DNA of 64,000 nucleotides from CAWEEP01 sp963808125 (lineage in GTDB: Bacteria > Chloroflexota > Dormibacteria > Aeolococcales > Aeolococcaceae). Location: positions 26,205-90,204 of the forward strand of contig CAWEEP010000071.1 of NCBI GenBank assembly GCA_963808125.1, in the 5' to 3' direction. Both the position numbers and the translations under genes were made by a program. How positions within the stretch are numbered: position 1 is the stretch's first letter; every line of letters starts with the position of its first letter. Positions 24,966 through 32,801 of this stretch are shown here, piece by piece. A model generated the notes under the pieces. That model was not told where the DNA came from. It ran no database searches and was given only the letters and a program-made list of their open reading frames with translations.

Positions 24966-26001
24966 CCTCGTCGACGACGACGCGCGCGTGGCCCGCCGAC
25001 CGCCCCGCTGTCTCGAGGGCGCGGAGGGCGCGGTTCATGAGGTCGTCGGCCGTCTCGCGCCGGTCCCACAGGGCGATGCCGGCGCTGATGGTGCAGCCGT
25101 GCGGCAGGTCGTGCTCCAGCTCGCGAACACGGGCGGTGGCACCGCCGGTGCTGAGACCCTCGAGGAGGATGGCGAACTCGTCGGCGCCGACCCGGGCGAT
25201 GTAGGAGAGGCCGGGCTGGTCCGGATCGTCGCGCTGGGCGAAGCGGAGCGCCGTGGCCGTGTCGGTGAGCAGCCGGTCACCCGCCGCGTGGCCCCAGTCC
25301 TCGTTGTAGATGCTGAAGTTGTCGAGATCCAGAACGGCCACCGCCAGGGGCAGGCCGTTCCGGCCGGCGGCCTCGAGGCGCCGCGGCAGCTCACCCTCCC
25401 AGGCACGGTGGTTGGGGCAGTTGGTCAGGAAGTCGGTGTACGCCACCGAGGCGAGACGGGCGGCGTCGACCGACTGGCGGCCCCGCACCCGCACCACCAG
25501 GGCCACGACGATGGCCACCAGGGTGGCCAGCACGACGTAGGCGGCGCGCTGCAGGTCGTCACCCTGCTGGACGATGACCACCGACACGCCGCACTCGGCG
25601 GCGGCGAGGCAGATCCCCCAGGCCAGCGCCCGGCCGCCGTGGCGCAGGGCCAGCCAGACGAGCGGCAGGACGACGACGATCGAGATGGCTGCGGCGCCGC
25701 CGGAGCCGTAGCCGACGATGAGGCCGAGAACCATGACGATGGCGATGTAGGGGCAGGCCATCTGGGCCTGCCGGGGCAGGCGCTCCAAGGGGGTGGCGAG
25801 GGAGCAGAGGGCGAGGAGGAAGAGGACGAGGGGGACGGCCCACCAGGGGCGGGAGGCGGACGAGCCCGACGGGGTGAGGGAGAGCAGGAGGCCGGTGATG
25901 AGGAACCAGCCGGCGGTCGCGCCTCGCATCACCATGCCGTCGTTGTCCTCCGCCGCGCGCGCGAACGGCTTGAGGATGCGGGCGGGGAACCGCTCAACCA
26001 T
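24966..26001 (-). CDS. Membrane GGDEF domain protein (N-terminal part of GGDEF-EAL locus)
   Basis: The N terminus carries about five to six transmembrane helices (for example GWFLITGLLLSL, VPLVLFLLALCSL, YIAIVMVLGLIVG, AAYVVLATLVAIVVALVV). A diguanylate-cyclase-type domain follows with FLTNCPNHRAWEGELPRRL, VAVLDLDNFSIYN and the signature written GADEF instead of GGDEF. The substitution at the second Gly usually weakens or abolishes cyclase activity, so the domain may be regulatory. The coding frame runs out at about 24960, where the EAL domain continues in another frame. It lies 94 bp after pcrA's start, on the same strand, reading away from asnB. Confidence 0.8.
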
Positions 26002-26160
26002 GCCCGACGTAGGGTAACCGTCACGCCCGCGTCACTCAGAACGAGTACGTCGCGTCCCCGTCACGGTTTCACCGGCGTCGTAAGAACCGGGCCGCCCGGA
26101 TCGAACAAAGACCAGTCATCGGGCCGATCGGCCTGTGACGGGGCGGGACCGAAGGATCAA

Positions 26161-28791
26161 TCAGGAGGGCGTCAGACGCCGGAGGATGCAGAAGGGGGTC
26201 TGCTCGTCGGACTGGCCCATGGGGTTGTCGGCGAGGACGCCGATGACATCCTCGTGGACGGTTCCGGGGCTCGCCCCCAACACGGTGCAGGCGAGGTCGC
26301 TGCTGTCCACCACGGCGACGTCGACGGTGACGTCCAGCAACTCGCGGAGGTACTGGCGCAGCCGCGTGGCGACGCCCCCGGGGTCGCTGGGGGCCTTGCT
26401 GGCGTGGGTGTTGTAGGGGGCGATGACGTGATGGGCGGGGCCGTCGATGGCCGAGACGCCGGAGCCCGCCACGTGGTAGAAGACGCCGCGGATCCCGAAC
26501 GGCCGGGTGACGGCGGCGCAGAAGGCGGCCAGCAGGATGCGCGGAACGCCGGCCTCGTCGATGGCCAGCTGCATGCTCTGCGGCCGGCCGATGCCGATGC
26601 CGATGGGCAGGTGGCTGACGAAGCGCGAGAGGAAGAGCGCGAGGCGCGACACCTTGATGTCCACGATGGCGTAGGAGCGTCCCTGGGTGACCGCGACCAT
26701 CTTCTCGCTGAGGACGAGGACGTCACCGTCCGTGATGCCGACCCCGCGCTCCCGGGCCGCCGCCAGAGCGTCCGAAAGAACGGCGTGCAGGTCGTCGCCG
26801 ACCATCACCAGGGCCGAGTGGATGGGCAGCTGCGCCCAGGTCCGGCCACGATGGCGGACGAAGACATGCCGGCCCGGATTGGGGCTGGCGGCCGCCAGCA
26901 GCGTCTCGGCGCCGCTGGCGGCCGCCGCCATCCGGTCGCCGCGGGCGGCGAACCCATAGGGCTCGAAGATCTCGCCGGGCAGGTGCCTCTGCCCGTCGAA
27001 GTAGAGGCGCAGCCACAGCTCGACGTTGACGGTTCGCCAGAAGAAGAACGACTCCTCACTGCCGCCGGCGCAGGCGGTGCGGAAGGCGTCGGCGACGGCC
27101 TCGGCGTTCCAGTACGGCCGCGACTGGTAGGACGGTGAGCGCATCAGCGACTGGAGGGAGGCGCGCTGCTGGCGGAACCAGCGGAACTCCGGCGTTGTGA
27201 AGCCGATCTTCTTGCGTCGCTCGCGGATGTCGTCGGGGATGACGCCGCGCATGGCATCGCGGAGGACGCGGCGCGACCAGCCGCCGGAGACGATGGACGA
27301 GGCGGGCAGGCGCAGGATCCACGCCACCAGATCCTGGTCAAGGAAGGGCAGCCGCGCCTCCATGGAGTGGGCCATGGAGCTGCGATCCTCGTAGCGCAGC
27401 AGGGACGGCAGCGAGAAGGTGGTGACGTCCTGCAGCAGTCGCTCCTTGAGGTTGTCCTGGATGCGCGGATCGTGCGGCCGCGTCCGCTGGGCCACCCATT
27501 CCCGGCGCAGCAGGCGGTGCACGTCGACGTGGCGGCGCCGCTCCGACAGCCGGCGCCGCACCAGGGGCCCGACGGTGTCGCGCGCCTTGGCCAACTCGGC
27601 GGCGAACTCGCGGTAGCGCCGCTCCCTGAGGAGCTGGCGGAGGTACACATACTGGTAGGGGACGTAGCCGGCGAGCAGCTCGTCACCGGCCTGGCCGTCG
27701 AGGAGGACGGTCACCTTCTCGCGCGCCACGCGCATCACCGACCACATGGCGTACGGGGCCGTCGTGATCATGGGCTCCTCGACGTCCCAGACCCATTTCT
27801 CCAGGTCGGCGAGCCAGGCCTCCGAGGTCGGCTCGATGAAGGTGGGCTCCGCCGCGATGACGGCCAGCACCGAGTCGATGTAGCGCCGCTCGTCGATGGC
27901 GTCGCCGGGGAACACCGCGGAGAAGGTCTTGAGACGGTCCCCCAGGGAGACCGAGTCCGGGACGTGCTGCTTGAGCAGCCGGTCCATGACGCAGATGATC
28001 GAGGACGAGTCGATGCCGCCCGAAAGGCAGGTGCCGACGGGCACGTCGGCGACGAGGCGGCGCTCCACGGCACGCTCGAAGAGGCGGCGGAACTGCTGGG
28101 GATCGGGGTCGGCGTCCTCGGAGAGCACGGGATTCCAGTAGCGGGTCTGGTGGATCCCCTCGGCCGTGACGGTGACGTAGGCGCCGGCCGGGACCTGGCG
28201 GATGCCGTCGAAGAAGGTGCCGTCGTTGTGGTCGTAGAGGCCGAATCCGAGGTACTCGTACAGCTGCTGCTCGTCCACCCTGCGGGGGAAGGAGGGATCC
28301 GCGAGGATGGCCTTGATTTCCGAGGCGAAGACGACACGGCGGTCGTGCTCCGCGTAGAAGAGCGGCTTGATGCCGAAATGGTCCCGGCAGAGGATCAGCT
28401 CCGGCCGCTCACCGCGCCGGTCCAACAGGGCGATGGCCCACATGCCGTTGAAACGCTCGAAGGCCGCCGGGCCCCACTGGGCGTAGGCGTGGAGGACGAC
28501 CTCGGTGTCGCAGGTGGTGTGGAACTTCCGGCCCGCCGCCTCCAGTTCGCTGCGCAGCTCGCGGTAGTTGTAGACCTCGCCGTTGTAGACGAGGTGGAGG
28601 CGTCCGCGGTCCGTCGACATCGGCTGCGCCCCCGTGCTCAGGTCGATGATGGACAGCCGGCGGAAACCCAGCGACGCGGCGTCGGATTCGTAGAAGCCGT
28701 CGTCGTCGGGACCGCGATGGTGCAGCGTGTTCGCCATGGCGCGCAGCACGCCGGGATTGCGGGGCCCGAAGAATCCGCAGATGCCGCACAT
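26161..28791 (-). CDS. asnB: Asparagine synthetase (glutamine-hydrolysing) fused to an F420-0:glutamate-ligase-like domain
   Basis: Residues 1-~635 are AsnB: the nucleophilic Cys2 after Met in MCGICGFFG, glutaminase motifs HHRGPDDDGF and VYNGEVYNYRELR, the PP-loop LSGGIDSSS, and synthetase helices (LLDGQAGDELLAGY, MEARLPFLDQDLVAW). From ~660 to 876 the same frame continues with a different domain: TDGDVLVLSEKMVAVTQGRS, LPIGIGIGRPQSMQLAID, AAVTRPFGIRGVFYHVAG and ADNPMGQSDEQTPFCILRR. I recognise this as the CofE/F420-0:gamma-glutamyl ligase superfamily (PF01996-like). Both modules form amide or peptide bonds with amino acids. The fusion is unbroken, so it is real unless a stop was lost. The natural product is unknown. 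Confidence 0.85.
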   Translation of the reverse strand: MCGICGFFGPRNPGVLRAMANTLHHRGPDDDGFYESDAASLGFRRLSIIDLSTGAQPMSTDRGRLHLVYNGEVYNYRELRSELEAAGRKFHTTCDTEVVLHAYAQWGPAAFERFNGMWAIALLDRRGERPELILCRDHFGIKPLFYAEHDRRVVFASEIKAILADPSFPRRVDEQQLYEYLGFGLYDHNDGTFFDGIRQVPAGAYVTVTAEGIHQTRYWNPVLSEDADPDPQQFRRLFERAVERRLVADVPVGTCLSGGIDSSSIICVMDRLLKQHVPDSVSLGDRLKTFSAVFPGDAIDERRYIDSVLAVIAAEPTFIEPTSEAWLADLEKWVWDVEEPMITTAPYAMWSVMRVAREKVTVLLDGQAGDELLAGYVPYQYVYLRQLLRERRYREFAAELAKARDTVGPLVRRRLSERRRHVDVHRLLRREWVAQRTRPHDPRIQDNLKERLLQDVTTFSLPSLLRYEDRSSMAHSMEARLPFLDQDLVAWILRLPASSIVSGGWSRRVLRDAMRGVIPDDIRERRKKIGFTTPEFRWFRQQRASLQSLMRSPSYQSRPYWNAEAVADAFRTACAGGSEESFFFWRTVNVELWLRLYFDGQRHLPGEIFEPYGFAARGDRMAAAASGAETLLAAASPNPGRHVFVRHRGRTWAQLPIHSALVMVGDDLHAVLSDALAAARERGVGITDGDVLVLSEKMVAVTQGRSYAIVDIKVSRLALFLSRFVSHLPIGIGIGRPQSMQLAIDEAGVPRILLAAFCAAVTRPFGIRGVFYHVAGSGVSAIDGPAHHVIAPYNTHASKAPSDPGGVATRLRQYLRELLDVTVDVAVVDSSDLACTVLGASPGTVHEDVIGVLADNPMGQSDEQTPFCILRRLTPS

Positions 28792-28793
28792 GG

Positions 28794-29393
28794 TCAGCCC
28801 GCCTCGCCCCGGGCGGCGATGCGGGCGGCGAGCGGCGGCGCGCCCTCGCCGGTGGCGAGCCTCCAGCCGAGCAGAACGCCGTCGTCGGCGGTGCGGCGCC
28901 CCCGGCGCACGAAGCCGACCTTCTCGAGGACGCGGATGGAGGCGGCGTTGCCGTTGCGGCATTCGGCGGTGACGGTGCGCACCTCCGGTTGGGCCAGCGC
29001 CCAGGCGGTCAGCGCCGTCGCCATCTCCGTGGCGTAGCCACGGCCGCGCAAGGAGCGGTTCACCGCGTAGCCGAGCTCGACCGACCCGGCCGCGTCCGGG
29101 GCCGCCCGGAATCCCATGCTGCCCGCCGCCAGCCCCTCCCCCTTGAGGATGAGCATGCCGTCACCCCAGGATCTGGGCGCACCGGCGGCGCTCTGCCGCT
29201 CCACCCACCGGGGGAACATCGCCAGGGCGTCGTCACCCGGCCATTCCTCGGTGACGTGGACACGGAGCTTTCCATCCGGGACGGCGCCGGCGGCGGGGAC
29301 GCTGATCTCGGCGACGAAGTCGGAGCACAGCAGCCGCTCTCGCATGACCGCAGTCGGGGTCGTGACGAAGAGGAGGCGGGACGTCTCCAGCAT
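28794..29393 (-). CDS. GNAT N-acetyltransferase (RimJ/RimL-like)
   Basis: This 199-residue acyl-CoA-dependent acetyltransferase has the acetyl-CoA pyrophosphate loop in NRSLRGRGYATEM, the beta4 strand SVELGYAV and the C-terminal ECRNGNAASIRVLEKVGFVRRG pattern common to RimJ/RimL-like enzymes that acetylate protein N termini or small amines. The start at MLETSRLLFV matches the family; upstream in-frame sequence reads through the groEL terminator. It ends 2 bp before asnB, so the two genes are co-transcribed. The substrate is unknown. Confidence 0.85.
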   Translation of the reverse strand: MLETSRLLFVTTPTAVMRERLLCSDFVAEISVPAAGAVPDGKLRVHVTEEWPGDDALAMFPRWVERQSAAGAPRSWGDGMLILKGEGLAAGSMGFRAAPDAAGSVELGYAVNRSLRGRGYATEMATALTAWALAQPEVRTVTAECRNGNAASIRVLEKVGFVRRGRRTADDGVLLGWRLATGEGAPPLAARIAARGEAG

Positions 29394-29413
29394 GAGCACG
29401 GTGGGCAACTCTA

Positions 29414-29453
29414 CCCGGTCGGAGCGGCGGGCCCCTGACCGGCGCCGACCGGG
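29414..29453 (-). terminator. Hairpin between groEL and the GNAT gene
   Basis: CCCGGTCGG (29414-29422) and CCGACCGGG (29445-29453) form a perfect 9-bp inverted repeat starting one base past the groEL stop codon. The 22-nt loop is itself GC-rich. No T tract is present. It probably separates the groESL operon from the GNAT-asnB genes, which read in the same direction. Confidence 0.45.
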
Positions 29454-29454
29454 C

Positions 29455-31133
29455 TCAGTAGTCCATGTCGTCGTCGTCCATGCCGCCACCCATCCCGCCC
29501 ATGCCGCCCATGCCGCCGGACCCGTGGGAATGGCCGTGGCCGCTGCCCTCCTCGTCCTCGGGCTCGGGGGCGTCGGCGATGAGGGCCTCGGTGGTCATGA
29601 TCATGGTGGCGATGGAGACCGCCGCGGTCAGGGCCGTCACCACCACCTTGGTGGGATCGATGATGCCCCGCTCGACGAGGTCGCCGTAGGTCTCGGTGGC
29701 GACGTCGAAGCCGTGGTCGCCCTTCAGTTCCGCGACCTTGTTGACGACCACCGCCCCCTCCAGGCCGGCGTTGCCGGCGAGCACCCGCAGCGGTGCCTCC
29801 AGCGCGTCGGCGACGACGCGCGCCCCGGCCAGGGCGTCGCCCTCGAGCGCCAGGGCGAGGACGGCGTCGCGGGCACGCACCAGGGTGACACCGCCGCCCG
29901 CCACGCAGCCCTCTTCGATCGCCGCCCGGGTGGCGTGGAGGGCGTCCTCGACGCGGGCCTTGCGCTCCTTCATGGCCACCTCGGTGGCGGCTCCGACCTT
30001 GATGACGGCGATCCCACCGGCGAGGCGGGCCAGCCGCTCCTGGAGCTTCTCCCGGTCCCAGTCCGAGTCGGTCTCCTCGATCTGCAGCCGGATCTCCGCG
30101 CAGCGCGCGTCGATCGCCGCGCGATCGCCGGCGCCGCCGGTCACGGTGGTGTCGTCCTTGGTCACCGTCACCCGGTCGGCGTGGCCGAGATGGCGGGCCT
30201 CGAGGGAATCGAGGCGCAGGCCGACCTCCTCGCTGACCACCGTCGCCCCGGTGAGGGTGGCGAGGTCCTGGAGCATCGCCTTGCGCCTGTCGCCGAAGCC
30301 GGGCGCCTTGACGGCGACGGCGGTGAAGGTGCCGCGCAGGCGGTTGACCACGATGGTGGCCAGGGCCTCGCCGGTGACGTCCTCGGCGACGATGAGCAGG
30401 GGCGTCGCTCGGCCATGGTCAGTTCCAGGACCGGCAACAGATCGCTGACGGCGCTGATCTTGGCCTCGGTGATGAGGATGAAGGGCTTCTCCAACTCGGC
30501 GATCATCGCCTTCTGATCGGTGACCAGGTAGGCGGAGAGGTAGCCGCGGTCGAACTGCATCCCCTCGACCACCTCGACGGTGGTCTCCATGCCGTCGGCC
30601 GACTCCACCGACACCACACCCTCGCGGCCCACCTTGGCGAAAGCGTCGGCGAGCATGGTCCCGATCTCCTCGTCGCCGGCGCTAATGGTGGCGATGCGGC
30701 GGATGTCGTCGTTGGTGTCCAACGGGTGCGATCGCGCCCGCACCGAGGCGGCGGCGGCGTCGGAGGCGGCGAGCATGCCGTTTCGCAGCTCGGTGGGGAA
30801 GGCGCCGGCGCTGAGCAGGCGGAGGCCGCCGACGATCATGGCGCGGCTCAGCACCGTGGCCGTCGTCGTGCCGTCACCGGCGATGTCGTTCGTCTTCACC
30901 GCCACTTCGCGGAGCAGCTGGGCGCCCATGTTCTCGAAGTGGTCCTTGAAGTCGAGATCGCGGGCGACGGTGACGCCGTCGCTGGTGACCAGCGGCGGAC
31001 CGAACTTCTTGTCGAGCACCACGGCGCGGCCCCGCGGGCCCAGCGTCACGGCGACGGCGTCGGCCACGGCGTCGACCCCGCGGCGGAGCAGCTGACGAGC
31101 CTCGGTGTCAAAACGGATTTGCTTAGCCGGCAT
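29455..31133 (-). CDS. groEL: Chaperonin GroEL, one frameshift
   Basis: This is the 60-kDa chaperonin subunit. The N-terminal part has LGPRGRAVVLDKKFG, TNDIAGDGTTTATVL and the apical region to VLELTMA. The C-terminal part resumes in another frame at TPLLIVAEDVTGEALA and continues through KAPGFGDRRKAMLQD, RIDDALHAT-like VEDALHATRAA, CVAGGGVTL and a Gly-Gly-Met tail. One missing base near 30408-30412 explains the split and gives a normal ~559-residue product. The tail also has GHGHSHG, a His cluster seen in some actinobacterial GroELs. It follows groES by about 100 bp and shares its CIRCE control. Confidence 0.9.
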
Positions 31134-31235
31134 TGCCTGCGAGCTCCTCTGCGAGCGGTGGACGGCGCGCGCGCCGGTGCGGCCAGGCCGCCAGCACGGC
31201 AGCCGCCGTCTGACGGGAGGCCCGGGTGGTCGGTC

Positions 31236-31538
31236 CTAGGCCTTGCCGACGACGGCGAGGATGTCCTTCTCCGACAGGATCAGGTAGTCGACCTCGTCGA
31301 TCTTGACCTCGCTGCCGGCGTACTTCGCGTACATCACCCGATCGCCGACCTCGACGTCCATCTTGATGCGCTCGCCGGAGCGGTCGTTGAAGCGGCCCTT
31401 GCCGACGGCTTCGATGACGCCCTCCTGGGGCTTCTCTTTGGCCGTGTCGGGGAGGACGATGCCGCTCTTGGTCATCTCCTCGCGCTCGACCGGCTTGATA
31501 AGGACGCGATCTGCCAGGGGGCGGAGCTTCAAGGCCAC
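31236..31538 (-). CDS. groES: Co-chaperonin GroES
   Basis: This 100-residue heptameric lid for GroEL has the N-terminal LRPLADRVLIKPVE, the mobile loop around EEMTKSGIVLPD and C-terminal VKIDEVDYLILSEKDILAVV. Translation starts at GTG with a GGAGGT ribosome site 6 bases upstream. The two CIRCE operators begin 15 bp before the start codon. Confidence 0.97.
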   Translation of the reverse strand: MALKLRPLADRVLIKPVEREEMTKSGIVLPDTAKEKPQEGVIEAVGKGRFNDRSGERIKMDVEVGDRVMYAKYAGSEVKIDEVDYLILSEKDILAVVGKA

Positions 31539-31553
31539 GGTGCGACCTCCAAA

Positions 31554-31580
31554 TTAGCACTCGGAGTGGTTGACTGCTAA
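31554..31580 (-). promoter_or_regulatory. CIRCE operator 1 (HrcA site), start-proximal
   Basis: TTAGCACTC-N9-GACTGCTAA matches the CIRCE consensus TTAGCACTC-N9-GAGTGCTAA with one mismatch in the right arm. It lies between the predicted promoter and groES, where HrcA binding blocks transcription until heat stress. Confidence 0.92.
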
Positions 31581-31604
31581 CACTCTACCGGACTGAGTGC
31601 CAGG
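31578..31604 (-). promoter_or_regulatory. CIRCE operator 2, promoter-overlapping
   Basis: Read on the minus strand, CTGGCACTC-AGTCCGGTA-GAGTGTTAG keeps 7 of 9 consensus bases in each arm with the exact 9-bp spacer. It shares three bases with operator 1, so two HrcA dimers would sit side by side across the -10 region. Confidence 0.75.
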
Positions 31605-31611
31605 GCCGCAA
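31582..31611 (-). promoter_or_regulatory. Candidate groES promoter
   Basis: On the minus strand, TTGCGG (31606-31611) and TAGAGT (31582-31587) are separated by 18 bp, a plausible housekeeping-sigma promoter. CIRCE operator 2 covers the -10 box and most of the spacer, consistent with repression by HrcA. Confidence 0.4.
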
Positions 31612-31718
31612 CTGCGGACCCGGGATGGCAACGATTGGCGGGACGCAGGACGGCCGCCGCCGGCGGGCTGGGGAGGGCCGCGACTGCCCCACTGGGCGCG
31701 CGCCGCCCCCGTCCGGGC

Positions 31719-32801
31719 TCAGCCGGTGGTGCCGGCGTCCGCCGGCCGCCGGGGCCAGCAGTGGACCCTGCCCGCGACGCTGAGGACAACCGGTGCGCCC
31801 GGGGCGAGCCGCCTGTCCCCACCCACCCGGGCCACCATGGGCTCCGCGGTGCCTCCCCCGGTCACCAGCCGGATGACGGTGTCGTGTCCGTGGAAGCCGC
31901 TGTCGACGACGCGGGCGGGCACGCCTTCGGCCGTCCCCTCGGCGGAGGCGACGCGGAGCTGTTCGGGACGCACCAGGACGGTGGCCGGTTCACCGGCCGC
32001 CAGATGGCCGCTGCGCAGCGCCAGGGGGCCGAAGCGGGTCAGCACCGTCGATCCCTGGCCGGTGCCGTCGACGAGGTTGGCCTCACCCACGAAGCCGGCC
32101 AGCTCGGGATCGGCGGGTGCGTCGTAGAGGTCGCGGGGAGAGGCGACCTGGGCGACGGTGCCGTCGCGGATGACGGCCACCAGGTCGGCGACCGAGAGCG
32201 CCTCGTCCTGGTCGTGGGTGACCAGCACCGCCGTCGCCCCGGAGCGGCGCACCGCGGCCTGGACGTCGGCCCGGACCGACGCCCGCATGCCGGCGTCGAG
32301 GGAGGCGAAGGGTTCGTCGAGGAGGACGATGCGGGGACGCACGGCGAGGGCGCGGGCCAGCGCCACGCGCTGCTGCTGGCCGCCGGAGAGCTCGTGGGGG
32401 AAGCGGCGCTCCAGCCCCGACAGCCCCACCCGCTCCAGCAGATCGGCGACCTCGGCGCCCCGCCGGCGCCGCCGGGGCAGTCCGAAGCCGACGTTGCCCG
32501 CCACCGTGAGATGGGGGAAGAGGCTCCCTGCCTGGGAGACGTAGCCGACGCGACGGCGCCCGGCCGGGAGGTGGTGGCGGCTGTCGTCGAGGACGGTGCC
32601 CCCCACCGCGACCACCCCGCGGTCGGGCCGTTCGAAGCCCGCCAGGATCCGCAGCAGCGTGGTCTTGCCGCTGCCCGAGGTGCCGAGCACCACGGCGAAG
32701 GCGCCCTCGGGGAGGGCCAGGTCCATCCCCCGAAGGACGGGGTGCGCACCAAAGGCCTTGTGCAGGTCGGTGATGGCGATGCCGGCGGCGGCCGTGTTCA
32801 T
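31719..32801 (-). CDS. fbpC: Iron(III)-type ABC transporter ATP-binding protein
   Basis: This is a 360-residue ATPase of the Fbp/Pot-type importers. Walker A is GTSGSGKTT, the Q-loop is GYVSQAGSLFPHL, the signature LSGGQQQRVALARAL, Walker B IVLLDEPFASLD and the switch His VTHDQDEAL. A C-terminal TOBE-like regulatory domain begins near VLTRFGPLALRSG (VLVRPEQLRV). The ATG overlaps the permease stop (ATGA). With the fused permease, the binding protein and the adjacent DtxR gene and iron box, Fe3+ is the most likely substrate. Confidence 0.9.
   Translation of the reverse strand: MNTAAAGIAITDLHKAFGAHPVLRGMDLALPEGAFAVVLGTSGSGKTTLLRILAGFERPDRGVVAVGGTVLDDSRHHLPAGRRRVGYVSQAGSLFPHLTVAGNVGFGLPRRRRRGAEVADLLERVGLSGLERRFPHELSGGQQQRVALARALAVRPRIVLLDEPFASLDAGMRASVRADVQAAVRRSGATAVLVTHDQDEALSVADLVAVIRDGTVAQVASPRDLYDAPADPELAGFVGEANLVDGTGQGSTVLTRFGPLALRSGHLAAGEPATVLVRPEQLRVASAEGTAEGVPARVVDSGFHGHDTVIRLVTGGGTAEPMVARVGGDRRLAPGAPVVLSVAGRVHCWPRRPADAGTTG

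Noticed and set aside
24166..27138. Plus-strand frame of 990 codons opposite the GGDEF and AsnB genes
   Set aside because: It is an antisense shadow with no recognisable protein features.
29455..29520. Gly-Gly-Met repeat as a novel tandem repeat
   Set aside because: It is the normal C-terminal tail of GroEL.
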